Source of the DNA: CAVRUD01 sp963724285
Lineage (GTDB): Bacteria > Chloroflexota > Chloroflexia > Thermomicrobiales > UBA6265
DNA length: 64,000 bases
Direction: 5' to 3'
Assembly: GCA_963724285.1 (NCBI GenBank)
Contig: CAVRUD010000011.1
Coordinates: forward strand, 1 to 64,000
Shown: one piece after another, positions 28,030 through 35,844 of the stretch
Numbering within the stretch: position 1 is the stretch's first letter
How the letters are laid out: each line of letters begins with the position of its first letter
Notes under the pieces: model-generated
The model's database searches: none
Seen by the model: the letters and a program-made list of their open reading frames with translations, nothing else
What the model was told of the DNA's origin: nothing
Program-made: the position numbers and the translations under genes

Positions 28030-28737
28030 ATGCCGGAGAGCCGGGCGCTGGCGGTCGATATCGCCATCCGCCTGCGTGATGCTATCCTGGCCGGTCACTT
28101 CGGCCCGGGGGAGCAGTTGCGCGAGGAGCCGATCGCCCGCTCGATGGGCGTCAGCCGTGGCCCCGTGCGTGAGGCGCTTGTCCGCCTGGAGCGCGAGGGC
28201 CTGGTCGTGATCCGGCGCAACCGGGGCGCCTTCGTGGCGCAGTTGGCGGCGGAGGACCTGGAGGAGGTCTACACGCTCCGGGTCGCGATCGAGACGCTGG
28301 CTACGCGCCGGGCGGCCGAGTTCGCGACCGCCGCGCACCTGGCGGAACTCCAAACCGTCGTCGACACGATGGCGGCGTTTGCCGAGCGCGGGATCACCGA
28401 GCAGGAGGCGGCCGAACTCGATATCCGCTTTCACGACCTGATCTATGCCGCCAGCAACCACCGCCGCTTGGTCCAGACCTGGGAGACCCTGCGGCCCCAG
28501 ATCCACATCCTCCTTCTGAACCGCAACGTCGCCCACGAGGATTTCCGCGAGTACCTGGTCAAGGGACACCAGTGGATTCTGGATGCCATCGCCAGACGCA
28601 ACGCCGACGGGGCCGTCGAGACAATCGAAGATCACCTCCGCGGCTCCTACGAGCGGGTCGCGGCACAGCACTCGTCCGGACCGGTAGCGCCTCTGAAGGA
28701 GCCAACGAAGCATGCGGGAGGCGTCCAAGATGGCTGA
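28030..28737 (+). CDS. GntR family regulator, FCD subfamily
   Basis: About 235 residues from the ATG at 28030 (in-frame TTG 28003 and GTG 28021 are alternatives; none has a strong ribosome binding site). Winged helix: AVDIAIRLRDAILAGHFGPG with the recognition segment ARSMGVSRGPVREALVRLER. FCD effector domain: EEVYTLRVAIETLATRRAAEF and the ligand-type motif DIRFHDLIYAASNHR. Such proteins repress catabolic operons until a carboxylic acid binds. A promoter and palindromic operator lie upstream. The stop overlaps the start of the SDR gene, so it is cotranscribed with it and probably controls the SDR, dehydrogenase, M24 and E1/E2 genes downstream. Confidence 0.9.
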   Translation: MPESRALAVDIAIRLRDAILAGHFGPGEQLREEPIARSMGVSRGPVREALVRLEREGLVVIRRNRGAFVAQLAAEDLEEVYTLRVAIETLATRRAAEFATAAHLAELQTVVDTMAAFAERGITEQEAAELDIRFHDLIYAASNHRRLVQTWETLRPQIHILLLNRNVAHEDFREYLVKGHQWILDAIARRNADGAVETIEDHLRGSYERVAAQHSSGPVAPLKEPTKHAGGVQDG

Positions 28738-29560
28738 TTCGCCTGCGTCCGCTCATCCGTTCAATCTGTTTGACCTGAGCGGCCGGGTGGCGGTCGTGAC
28801 CGGCGCCGCGGCCGGGATCGGTAAGGGGATCGCCCTCGGGATGGCTCGGCATGGGGCGGATGTCCTCGCCTGCGACATCAACCAGGACGGCCTCGACCTG
28901 ACCATCGCGGCGATTGCCGCGATGGGACGGACCGCCAGGGGCGTCCGTGCCGACGTCGGCGACGACGACCAGATTATCGCCCTGTTCGAGGCGTGCGACC
29001 GGACGTTTGGCCGGATCGACATCCTCGTCAACAACGTCGGCCACGGCTCCCGGGCGAAACCCGAAGAACTCGGCGCGGCCGACTGGAACTACGTGCTCCA
29101 AACCGGCGTAACGGCGTCGTTCCGCTGCGCCCAGGAGGCTGGGCGGCGGATGATCGCCGCCGGGCGGGGCGGCAGCATCATCAACATCTCCTCGATCGCT
29201 GGGGCGACCGCCCTGGGACGCGGGAATCTGGTCCACAGCGCCAATAAGGGGGCCGTCAACCAACTGACCAAAGAACTCGCGGTCGAGTGGGCGAAGCACG
29301 GCATCCGGGTTAACGCGATCTTGCCTTGTCAGGTCCTGACCGAGGGCTTTCAGGTCTGGCTGGATTCGCCGAGCTTCGATCCGGCGCTGATGGACCGTTT
29401 TCTCACCGGGATCCCAATGGGACGGCTGGCCTCCGCCGAAGACATGGCCGGGCCCGCCATTTTCTTAGCCTCCGACGCCGCTGCGATGGTCACCGGCACC
29501 CTCCTCGGGGTCGACGGCGGCAATCTCGCCCTGAACGCGGGGGGCAGCCATACCTGGTAG
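28730..29560 (+). CDS. SDR family oxidoreductase with His in place of the catalytic Tyr
   Basis: 276 residues. Cofactor-binding TGAAAGIGKGIALGM, adenine-ring Asp in ADVGDDDQII, NNVG, and catalytic Ser in IINISSIAG are all present. At the YxxxK position the protein reads HSANK, so residue 169 is His while Lys 173 is kept. The remainder (ELAVEWAKHGIRVNAILPC, then GTLLGVDGG) is ordinary for gluconate-5-dehydrogenase-like SDRs. The ATG at 28730 is chosen over 28712 because GGGAGG (28716-28721) precedes it. A redox reaction on a sugar acid or hydroxyacid would fit the neighbours, but the missing Tyr makes activity uncertain. It overlaps the GntR gene by eight bases. Confidence 0.88.
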   Translation: MADSPASAHPFNLFDLSGRVAVVTGAAAGIGKGIALGMARHGADVLACDINQDGLDLTIAAIAAMGRTARGVRADVGDDDQIIALFEACDRTFGRIDILVNNVGHGSRAKPEELGAADWNYVLQTGVTASFRCAQEAGRRMIAAGRGGSIINISSIAGATALGRGNLVHSANKGAVNQLTKELAVEWAKHGIRVNAILPCQVLTEGFQVWLDSPSFDPALMDRFLTGIPMGRLASAEDMAGPAIFLASDAAAMVTGTLLGVDGGNLALNAGGSHTW

Positions 29561-29566
29561 TTCCGA

Positions 29567-29587
29567 GACGTGAGACGTGAGATACGA
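29567..29587. repeat. short heptamer array (GACGTGA)
   Basis: GACGTGA, GACGTGA, GATACGA in tandem, directly after the SDR stop. It uses the same 7-mer as the array at 14584. Confidence 0.7.
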
Positions 29588-29619
29588 GGCGTATTGCAGA
29601 TAGCTCGTGGAGGGTAGTG

Positions 29620-30606
29620 ATGGGGTCGGGACCAACAATCTTGATGGCGCATACTGGGGGAGAAGAGCCGGCGATCGAGGCGGAGGTGTTCGCGGGGCTA
29701 GACGCGAACCTCGTCTTGGCCCCGCACCTTGGAGCGGCGGAGGCGCTCGCGGTGATGCCGGAGGCTGCCGCCGTGATGGTGACGACGCATCCCGTTGGAG
29801 CCGAACTGCTCGGGCTGCTCGGAAAGTGCCAGATCGTGACCAGGATCGGCACCGGGGTCGACGCGATCGACGCGGAGACGGCGGCGGCCCGGGGCGTCTG
29901 GGTGACGAACGTGCCCGACTACTCGATCGACGAGGTCTCCAGCCATGCCCTGGCGCTCCTGATGGCGCTGCAGCGCAATCTGCGCGGCCATGTCGCGGCG
30001 GCGCGCGCCGGTGACTGGAACTACCAGAGCGTCTCGCCGATCCGTCGTCTATCCGAGTTGACGCTGGGCGTCCTCGGCTACGGCAGGATCGGGAGCGCGA
30101 TGGGGCGCAAAGGGGCTGGCGTTGGCCTCAGGGTGATCGCCCACGATCCCTACTTGCCGGACGAGCGGATCCGGGATGGCGGGGCCGATCCCGTCGACTT
30201 CGACACGCTCTTGCGCGAGAGCGACTACCTCTCCCTGCACGTGCCGCTCACCCCGGAAACCCGCGGTCTGATCAACGCCGAAGCGCTGGCGAAGATGAAG
30301 CCGACCGCCTACGTGATCAACACCGCCCGGGGCGAGGTGATCGACATCCCGGCGCTGGTGACGGCGGTGCAGTCGGGAAGGCTGGCTGGAGCGGGCATCG
30401 ACGTGCTGCCGGCCGAGCCGCCGGATGCCGACGATCCTGTGCTGCACGAGCCGGGGATCCTGGTGACGCCGCATGTCGCCTGGGCATCGGAGCAGGCCAA
30501 GGTGGATGTGCGGCGGCGCGGGGCGGAGGACGTGCTCCGGGTGTTGCGTGGAGAGCGGCCACGGTATCCGGTGAATGAGCCGGTGGTGGCGGTTGCCGGG
30601 GATTGA
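29620..30606 (+). CDS. D-2-hydroxyacid dehydrogenase (NAD-dependent)
   Basis: 328 residues. N-terminal substrate lobe includes GKCQIVTRIGTGVDAID. The dinucleotide-binding lobe has LGVLGYGRIGSAMG (GxGxxG). Catalytic residues are visible as Arg in NTARGEVID, Glu in LPAEPP and His in VTPHVAW. This is the phosphoglycerate dehydrogenase/CtBP-like group, which reduces 2-oxoacids or oxidises D-2-hydroxyacids; the specific acid cannot be read. ATG 29620 follows GGAGGG. It lies 59 bases after the SDR gene and in the same direction as the M24 and E1/E2 genes, consistent with feeding a 2-oxoacid to that complex. Confidence 0.9.
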   Translation: MGSGPTILMAHTGGEEPAIEAEVFAGLDANLVLAPHLGAAEALAVMPEAAAVMVTTHPVGAELLGLLGKCQIVTRIGTGVDAIDAETAAARGVWVTNVPDYSIDEVSSHALALLMALQRNLRGHVAAARAGDWNYQSVSPIRRLSELTLGVLGYGRIGSAMGRKGAGVGLRVIAHDPYLPDERIRDGGADPVDFDTLLRESDYLSLHVPLTPETRGLINAEALAKMKPTAYVINTARGEVIDIPALVTAVQSGRLAGAGIDVLPAEPPDADDPVLHEPGILVTPHVAWASEQAKVDVRRRGAEDVLRVLRGERPRYPVNEPVVAVAGD

Positions 30607-30636
30607 AATGCAAGAGGTTGGCTGTGGGTTGGGGAC

Positions 30637-30669
30637 GCCCGGGGCTCACGGCCCAAGGTTGGCCCGGGC
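30637..30669. repeat. GCCCGGG/CCCGGGC inverted pair
   Basis: GCCCGGG (30637-30643) and CCCGGGC (30663-30669) flank GCTCACGGCCCAAGGTTGG, followed by TAAACC. The 'GGGCTAAACC' tail is shared with the repeat at 57644-57690. Confidence 0.5.
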
Positions 30670-30730
30670 TAAACCGGACAGCCTCTCCGAGGCTAGAGGC
30701 GACCGGCGGACGAATCACAAGGCAGAATGA

Positions 30731-31924
30731 GTGGACGCAAATCCGCACGATTCCGGACGACCGAGACACGAACTGAACCGGACTATCGCCGCATTGAAGG
30801 CGGCGGGGTGTGATGCCGCGCTGCTCTCGTCGCTGGCGAATGTGACGTATGTGGGTGGATGGGAGGTGCCGGTGCCGTTGGGGGCGCTGGCGGAGATGTC
30901 GTATGGCATTCCGCTGCTGCTCGTCAATGTGCGCGATGAGTCGGCGCACTTGATCGTGCCGAACGCGAACGAGAGCGCGGCGCGCACGGTTGCCACGGTC
31001 GATGGGGTGTTGCCTTTCGACACGTTCGACAGCTTCGCTCCGACCGATTCGCGGGCGTCGTGGCTGGGTGCGGTGCGCCAGACGCTCAAGGAGTCGGGAA
31101 TCTCCGGTAGGAGCGGGACGCTGGCAATCGAAGAACGAACGCTGCCCGCCGCCGTGGTCAGGCTGATTGCAGACGAGCTGGCGGAATGGCGGACGGTCGA
31201 CGCCGAGGCTCCCCTGGCACAGGCCCGCTCGATCAAGACCGACCGGGAAATCGGGCTCCTGCGCAAGACGGCACACTTGGCCGATATCTCCCATAACACG
31301 CTGGCCAGGCTCTGCCAGGATGCGGGGCAAACCGAGTACGCGATGTTCGCCAAGATTTCGGCCGCGATTTTTGCCGGAGCCGGCCGCGAGATTCCGCTGT
31401 CGGGCGAACTGGTCACCGGCCCGCGAGTAACGACGGTCCTTTACCCGAACGGTCCGCGGGAGCGGACAACCGAGACCGGGGACGCGGCACTGATGGATCT
31501 CAGCGGCCGGTACCAGGGCTACTGGTTCGACTGCACGAATACCCATCTGATCGGCGGAGCTGAACCATCGGCGGAGCAGCGCCGCTACGCGAGGGCCTCG
31601 CAGGACGCCTGCGAGGCGGCGATGGCGGCGCTGAAACCGGGCGCGCTGGCCTGCGACGCCGCGGCGGCGTCCGAGGCGGCCTTCGCGTCTCATGGCCTGC
31701 CGATGGCCCACTATGCGGGGCACCAGATCGGGGTCACGGTCAACGAGAACCCGCGTTTGGTGCCGTACGACCGGACGCCGATCGCAGCAGGCATGGTCTT
31801 TTCGGTCGAGCCGGGCGCCTATCAGGGGCCCGGCGGAACCTTTGGCGCACGCTCGGAGAAGATGGTGCTGGTGACCGAAGACGGGCCGGAAATCCTGTCC
31901 CGCTTCAGATGGGGGATTGAGTAG
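30731..31924 (+). CDS. third M24 family metallopeptidase
   Basis: 397 residues, intact. N-terminal domain with ANVTYVGGWEVPVPLG, then the catalytic domain with metal ligands in LMDLSGRYQGYWFDCTNTH (both Asp), MAHYAGHQIGVTVNENPR (His), FSVEPGAY and GARSEKMVLV (Glu). All five ligands are present. It is divergent from the two M24 proteins at 15711 and 17059. Substrates could be Xaa-Pro dipeptides or creatine-like amides. GTG 30731 begins the recognisable sequence. It precedes E1 alpha by about 30 bases and shares its operon. Confidence 0.9.
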   Translation: MDANPHDSGRPRHELNRTIAALKAAGCDAALLSSLANVTYVGGWEVPVPLGALAEMSYGIPLLLVNVRDESAHLIVPNANESAARTVATVDGVLPFDTFDSFAPTDSRASWLGAVRQTLKESGISGRSGTLAIEERTLPAAVVRLIADELAEWRTVDAEAPLAQARSIKTDREIGLLRKTAHLADISHNTLARLCQDAGQTEYAMFAKISAAIFAGAGREIPLSGELVTGPRVTTVLYPNGPRERTTETGDAALMDLSGRYQGYWFDCTNTHLIGGAEPSAEQRRYARASQDACEAAMAALKPGALACDAAAASEAAFASHGLPMAHYAGHQIGVTVNENPRLVPYDRTPIAAGMVFSVEPGAYQGPGGTFGARSEKMVLVTEDGPEILSRFRWGIE

Positions 31925-31955
31925 GGTGCTGGAGACGAAAGCGGGAACAGACGGC

Positions 31956-32946
31956 ATGGAAAATGGTGTGGACGGGGGCGTCGGGAAGGATGTCATCCTG
32001 GGCCTCTACCGCGAGATGGTGAACATCCGGCGGACGGAGGAGCAGCTTGCTCGGTCGTATCAGGGCGGCCACATCCCCGGGGCGTGCCATACCTACGTCG
32101 GCCAGGAAGCCGTCGCGGTCGGGGTTTGTGCCCATCTGCGATCGGACGACGTCGTCTTTAGCACGCACCGGGGCCACGGCCATGCCCTGGCAAAGGGGGT
32201 TCCGCCTCGGGACATGATGGCGGAGCTGTTTGGCAAGGCGACGGGCGTCTCGCGCGGCCGGGGCGGGAGCATGCATCTCTTCGCGCCCGAAGTTGGATTG
32301 ATGGGCACGACCGGAATCGTCGGGCCGAACATCCTCCAGGCGACCGGGGCAGGGTACTCGTTCAAGCTGCTCAAGTCGGATCGAGTCAGCGTCGCCTTCT
32401 TCGGCGATGGCGCCGTCAACAACGGCGCATTCCATGAAGGCGTCAACATGGCGGCGATCTGGGATCTGCCGGTGCTCTACGTCTGTGAGAACAACCAGTA
32501 CGCGACCGAAGTGCCGTTCAGCTCTGCCACCCGCAACACTGAGGTGGCCGAACGAGCCCGTTCCTACGGCATCCCAGGGGTCGCGGTCGATGGCAACGAC
32601 GTGCTGGCCGTCTACGCGGCGGCGGCCGAGGCGATTGCCCGGGCCCGCACGGGTCAAGGGCCGACCGTGCTCGAGTGCCGCACCTACCGGACCCGGCCCC
32701 ACGCCGAAGGGATGCGCGACGGCGGCTACCGAAGCACCGACGAGATCACTGAATGGAAGAGTCGTGACCCGATTACTGCATTGCGAGAGGGCGCATTATC
32801 GAGAGGGATTGCGACGGCAGCCTGATTTTGATGCCATCGACGCCGAGATCACCGCGATCGTGGCGGATGCGCTGACATTCGCGATGGAGAGCCCATTCCC
32901 GGAGCCGGATACGGCGACGCTGCACATCTACAGTGACCAGGGATGA
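31956..32946 (+). CDS. 2-oxoacid/acetoin dehydrogenase E1 component, alpha subunit, late frameshift as assembled
   Basis: About 329 residues. The thiamine diphosphate motif is complete: FGDGAVNNGAFHEGVNMAA to CENNQYA (GDG...NN). Also typical are YQGGHIPGACHTYVGQEAV, STHRGHGHALAKG and GRGGSMHLF. This matches the AcoA/PdhA type of heterotetrameric E1, which decarboxylates a 2-oxoacid or cleaves acetoin. A stop at 32823-32825 looks artificial: removing one T gives TAADFDAIDAEITAIV and the protein continues to 32946. The start is uncertain (ATG 31956 or GTG 31926). It is separated from E1 beta by a 126-bp repeat element. Confidence 0.9.
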
Positions 32947-32973
32947 CCAACATCCGGCAGCGCGGTTCGGCTG

Positions 32974-33099
32974 GTAGGGGCGGACCGGTCTACCCAGCGT
33001 GTCCGCCCGGCTGCTGGTCGGGCAGGTTCAAATTGAAGGCCTGTGTTCGAAATGGTGATGCGGCGGTTCGGGCGGGCAGCCACATCGGTCTGCCCCTAC
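32974..33099. repeat. GTAGGGG/CCCCTAC element, divergent copy
   Basis: Begins GTAGGGGCGGACCGGTCTAC and ends CGGTCTGCCCCTAC. Compared with the copies at 21113 and 38098 its arms are less perfect, and its interior (GGCAGGTTCAAATTGAAGG) is different. It is inserted between E1 alpha and E1 beta genes. Confidence 0.8.
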
Positions 33100-33125
33100 G
33101 AACGGTCGGGACGAAAGGGCAATCA

Positions 33126-34109
33126 ATGCGCGAATTGACCTACACGACCGCCGCCCGGGAGGGACTCGACGAAGAGATGGCCCGCGATCCATCGATCTTT
33201 GTTGTCGGTGAAGGCATCGGCGAGCGGGGCGGCAACTTCAATACCACCCTCGGTCTTTACGAGAAGTACGGGCCGGAGCGGCTGCGCGATACCCCGATCG
33301 TCGAGCGCGGCTTCGTCGGGATGTGCACCGGCGCGGCGATGACCGGTACCCGGCCCGTCGTCGATTTCATGTTCTTCGATTTCATCCTCGATGCGTTTGG
33401 CGAGATGGTGAACCAGACGGCCAAGATCCAGTACATGAGCTCCGGCCGGCTGAAAATGCCGATCGTGCTTCGTGGCTGCATTGGCATTGGAGGATCATCG
33501 GCCACCCACCACTCTGGCAACTACTACCCCATTTTCGCCCATCTTCCGGGCTGGCGGGTGGTCCTCCCCACGACCCCGCGCGATGCCAAGGGTCTGCTCA
33601 AGAGCGCCATCCGGTCGGATGATCCGGTCCTCTTCCTGGAGCACAAGCTGCTGCTCAATGCCAAGGGTGAGGTGCCGGACGTCGACGCGGATGAGCTGGT
33701 CCCGTTCGGGCAGGCGGTGGTGCGGCGGGACGGGACGGACGTGACGGTCGTCGGCTTCTCGCTGATGGTCAACCGGGCGCTGGAGGCGGCGAAGACGCTC
33801 GAGGCGGAGGGCATCTCGGTTGAGGTGATCGATCCGCGCACGGTCGCTCCGCTCGACATCGATACGATCCTGGCGTCGGTCCACAAGACGGGCCGCCTGC
33901 TGGTGGTCGACGAAGATTTCGCCCCGGCCGGGATGGCGAGCGAAATTTCAGCCCTCGTCACCGAGCACGCCTTCGACGATCTCGACGCCCCAATCCGCCG
34001 CCTCAACGGCGTGCACACCCCGGTGCCGTACAGCCCGTCGCTGGAATCGGCCATTGTCCCGAACGCTGCCAAAATCGCGCAGGCAGTCCGGGATCTCGTC
34101 GCGGAGTAG
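33126..34109 (+). CDS. 2-oxoacid/acetoin dehydrogenase E1 component, beta subunit
   Basis: 327 residues, intact. Signature segments in order: ELTYTTAAREGLDEEMARD, FVVGEGIGERGGNF, DTPIVERGFVGMCTGAAMTG, MPIVLRGCIGIGGSSATHHSG, and VIDPRTVAPLD. This is the transketolase central and C-terminal region shared by PdhB, BkdB and AcoB. It pairs with E1 alpha to form the ThDP enzyme. ATG 33126 is chosen because upstream in-frame codons read through the repeat element. The E2 gene follows after a 78-base spacer holding heptamer arrays. Confidence 0.93.
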   Translation: MRELTYTTAAREGLDEEMARDPSIFVVGEGIGERGGNFNTTLGLYEKYGPERLRDTPIVERGFVGMCTGAAMTGTRPVVDFMFFDFILDAFGEMVNQTAKIQYMSSGRLKMPIVLRGCIGIGGSSATHHSGNYYPIFAHLPGWRVVLPTTPRDAKGLLKSAIRSDDPVLFLEHKLLLNAKGEVPDVDADELVPFGQAVVRRDGTDVTVVGFSLMVNRALEAAKTLEAEGISVEVIDPRTVAPLDIDTILASVHKTGRLLVVDEDFAPAGMASEISALVTEHAFDDLDAPIRRLNGVHTPVPYSPSLESAIVPNAAKIAQAVRDLVAE

Positions 34110-34117
34110 GTTTGGGG

Positions 34118-34173
34118 TGGTTGGCGGATGGTTGATGGACGAGCTCCATCCGCCATCCGCCAGCAGCCATCCA
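34118..34173. repeat. inverted pair of heptamer arrays (TTGATGG / CCATCCG)
   Basis: TGGTTGG, CGGATGG, TTGATGG (34118-34138), then CCATCCG, CCATCCG, CCAGCAG, CCATCCA (34146-34173). The second array complements the first. It ends just before the E2 ribosome binding site. Confidence 0.8.
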
Positions 34174-34187
34174 CCCAGGAGGACACG

Positions 34188-35570
34188 TTGGCCAGTGAGG
34201 TGGTAATGCCCCGGCTGGGGTGGACGATGGAGACCGGTCGCGTCGTCGAGTGGTTGAAGGCGGACGGCGACGAGGTCGAGGCGGGTGACCTGATCTTCTC
34301 GGTCGAGACCGACAAGGCCGTGACCGAGGTCGAGTCGCTCGATAGCGGCGTGCTACGCATCCCGGCCGACGCCCCGGAGATTGGGGCAGAGGTCGCCGTC
34401 GGATCGATGTTGGCGTATATCTTGGCGCCGGGTGAAACCTTGCCAACGCCAGCGCGTTCCGGCGCCGGGTCGTTCACCTCGGCGAGCGCCGACGGCGAGC
34501 AGGCGATGGCCGGCGCGGTCACCGCCCTGAGCGAAGGTGTCGCCACCAACGGCACCGCCCGGACGAGCGGCCCGCGGATCAGCCCCCGGGCGCGTCGCGC
34601 CGCAAGGTCGTTGGGGATCGACTGGACGACGCTCGTTGGAAGCGGCAGCTCCGGCCGGATCCGGGAGCAGGACGTGCTTGGAGCATCCTCCAGGCAGGAG
34701 GCGCCGATCGCCGGGTCGTTCACGCCGCGGGCATCACCGGGCGTGCGTCGCCTGGCTCAGGAGCGGGGCGTCTCGCTGGGTGATGTCCCTGCCAATGGTC
34801 CTGGCGGTCGCGTGACCCGGGCGGATGTCCGGGCGATGCAGGCGGCTCCGGCGATCGTGGCCGGCGTGGATGTCATCCTCAACCCTATCCGCCGGATCAC
34901 CGCCCAGCGCATGGCGGAGAGCGCCCGTACGGCAGCGCCGGTTACGCTCACCACCGAAGCCGACGCGACCGAATTAATCGCGATCCGGGCGCGAATCAAA
35001 GCCGAACTCGACGCGGCGGCGGAAGACTCCGGTCCAGTGCCGTCGGTCACCGACTTGTTGGTGAAGCTCGCCGCGCAGGCGTTGACCCGGCATCCCGACC
35101 TGAATGCCTCGTTCGCCGATGACCGGATCGTCCGCCACCCGGATGTTCACATCGGCGTGGCAGTTGATTCCGAGCGTGGCCTGCTGGCGCCGGTCATCCG
35201 GGACGCTGACCGGAAGTCGCTGCACGCCATCGCCGGGGAATCGGCCGGCTTGATCGCCGCCGCCAGAGCGGGGACTGCCGCGCCGGACGATCTCCGGGGC
35301 GGCACGTTCACCATCTCCAATCTGGGCATGTTCGAGATCGACGCGTTCACCCCGATCATCAATCTGCCGGAGTGCGCCGTGCTTGGCGTTGGCCGGGTCG
35401 TCTCCCGCCCGGTCGTGATCGATGAGGACACCGAGCAGATTGCCGTCCGGAAGATGATGGCGCTCAGCCTGACCTTTGACCATCGGGTGGTCGATGGGGC
35501 TCCGGCCGCTCGGTTCGTGCAGGCACTGAAGGGGATGATCGAGCGGCCGTATGGGTGGTTGATGCGGTGA
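34188..35570 (+). CDS. dihydrolipoamide acyltransferase (E2) with two E3-binding domains
   Basis: 460 residues. Lipoyl domain at 1-80 with the lipoylated Lys in ETDKAVTEVES (about residue 43). Two peripheral-subunit-binding domains follow: SPRARRAARSLGIDWTTLVG with GRIREQDV (about 132-163) and SPGVRRLAQERGVSLGDVPA with GRVTRADV (about 183-215). The catalytic domain ends with LTFDHRVVDGAPAARF, holding the HxxxDG active site. E2 accepts the acyl group from E1 and passes it to CoA. TTG 34188 is chosen because AGGAGGA (34177-34183) precedes it. No E3 dihydrolipoyl dehydrogenase gene is in the window, so E3 must be shared or lie elsewhere. Confidence 0.92.
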   Translation: MASEVVMPRLGWTMETGRVVEWLKADGDEVEAGDLIFSVETDKAVTEVESLDSGVLRIPADAPEIGAEVAVGSMLAYILAPGETLPTPARSGAGSFTSASADGEQAMAGAVTALSEGVATNGTARTSGPRISPRARRAARSLGIDWTTLVGSGSSGRIREQDVLGASSRQEAPIAGSFTPRASPGVRRLAQERGVSLGDVPANGPGGRVTRADVRAMQAAPAIVAGVDVILNPIRRITAQRMAESARTAAPVTLTTEADATELIAIRARIKAELDAAAEDSGPVPSVTDLLVKLAAQALTRHPDLNASFADDRIVRHPDVHIGVAVDSERGLLAPVIRDADRKSLHAIAGESAGLIAAARAGTAAPDDLRGGTFTISNLGMFEIDAFTPIINLPECAVLGVGRVVSRPVVIDEDTEQIAVRKMMALSLTFDHRVVDGAPAARFVQALKGMIERPYGWLMR

Positions 35571-35615
35571 TCGATGGGAGGGGCGTTAGGGGGCAAACCT
35601 TTGCCGGAGCGGGCT

Positions 35616-35757
35616 GTAGGGGCGCATGGCATGCGCCCTTCTCACGTGGGCGGCGTTGCGCGATGGCCAACTCGGCCCGGTGATGTGTTCAGGTGACGCC
35701 TCGTCCGGCCGCGGCAACGACACGGTAGGCGGCCGGGCGCATGCCATGCGCCCCTAC
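35616..35757. repeat. GTAGGGG/CCCCTAC element with GCATGGCATGC arms
   Basis: Starts GTAGGGGCGCATGGCATGCG and ends GGCGCATGCCATGCGCCCCTAC. The arms have a near-palindromic CATGGCATG core. It lies downstream of E2, at the junction with the convergent carbohydrate operon. Confidence 0.85.
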
Positions 35758-35844
35758 AAGTCAACGCCGTTTCTCCCCCTTCCCCCTGCCCTTCCTTAGT
35801 GCAACGGGGAAAAGAGGTTGGGGCGTTATGGGGCCGTACCCGCG
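35758..35844. other. convergent spacer between E2 and the glycoside hydrolase
   Basis: Contains a C-rich stretch CTCCCCCTTCCCCCTGCCC and a partial complement GGGGAAAAGAGG; these may form a weak bidirectional terminator. No gene is seen. Confidence 0.35.

Noticed and set aside
34118..34173. Heptamer arrays considered as CRISPR
   Set aside because: Units are 7 bases with no spacers, and no cas gene is present; other arrays are the same.
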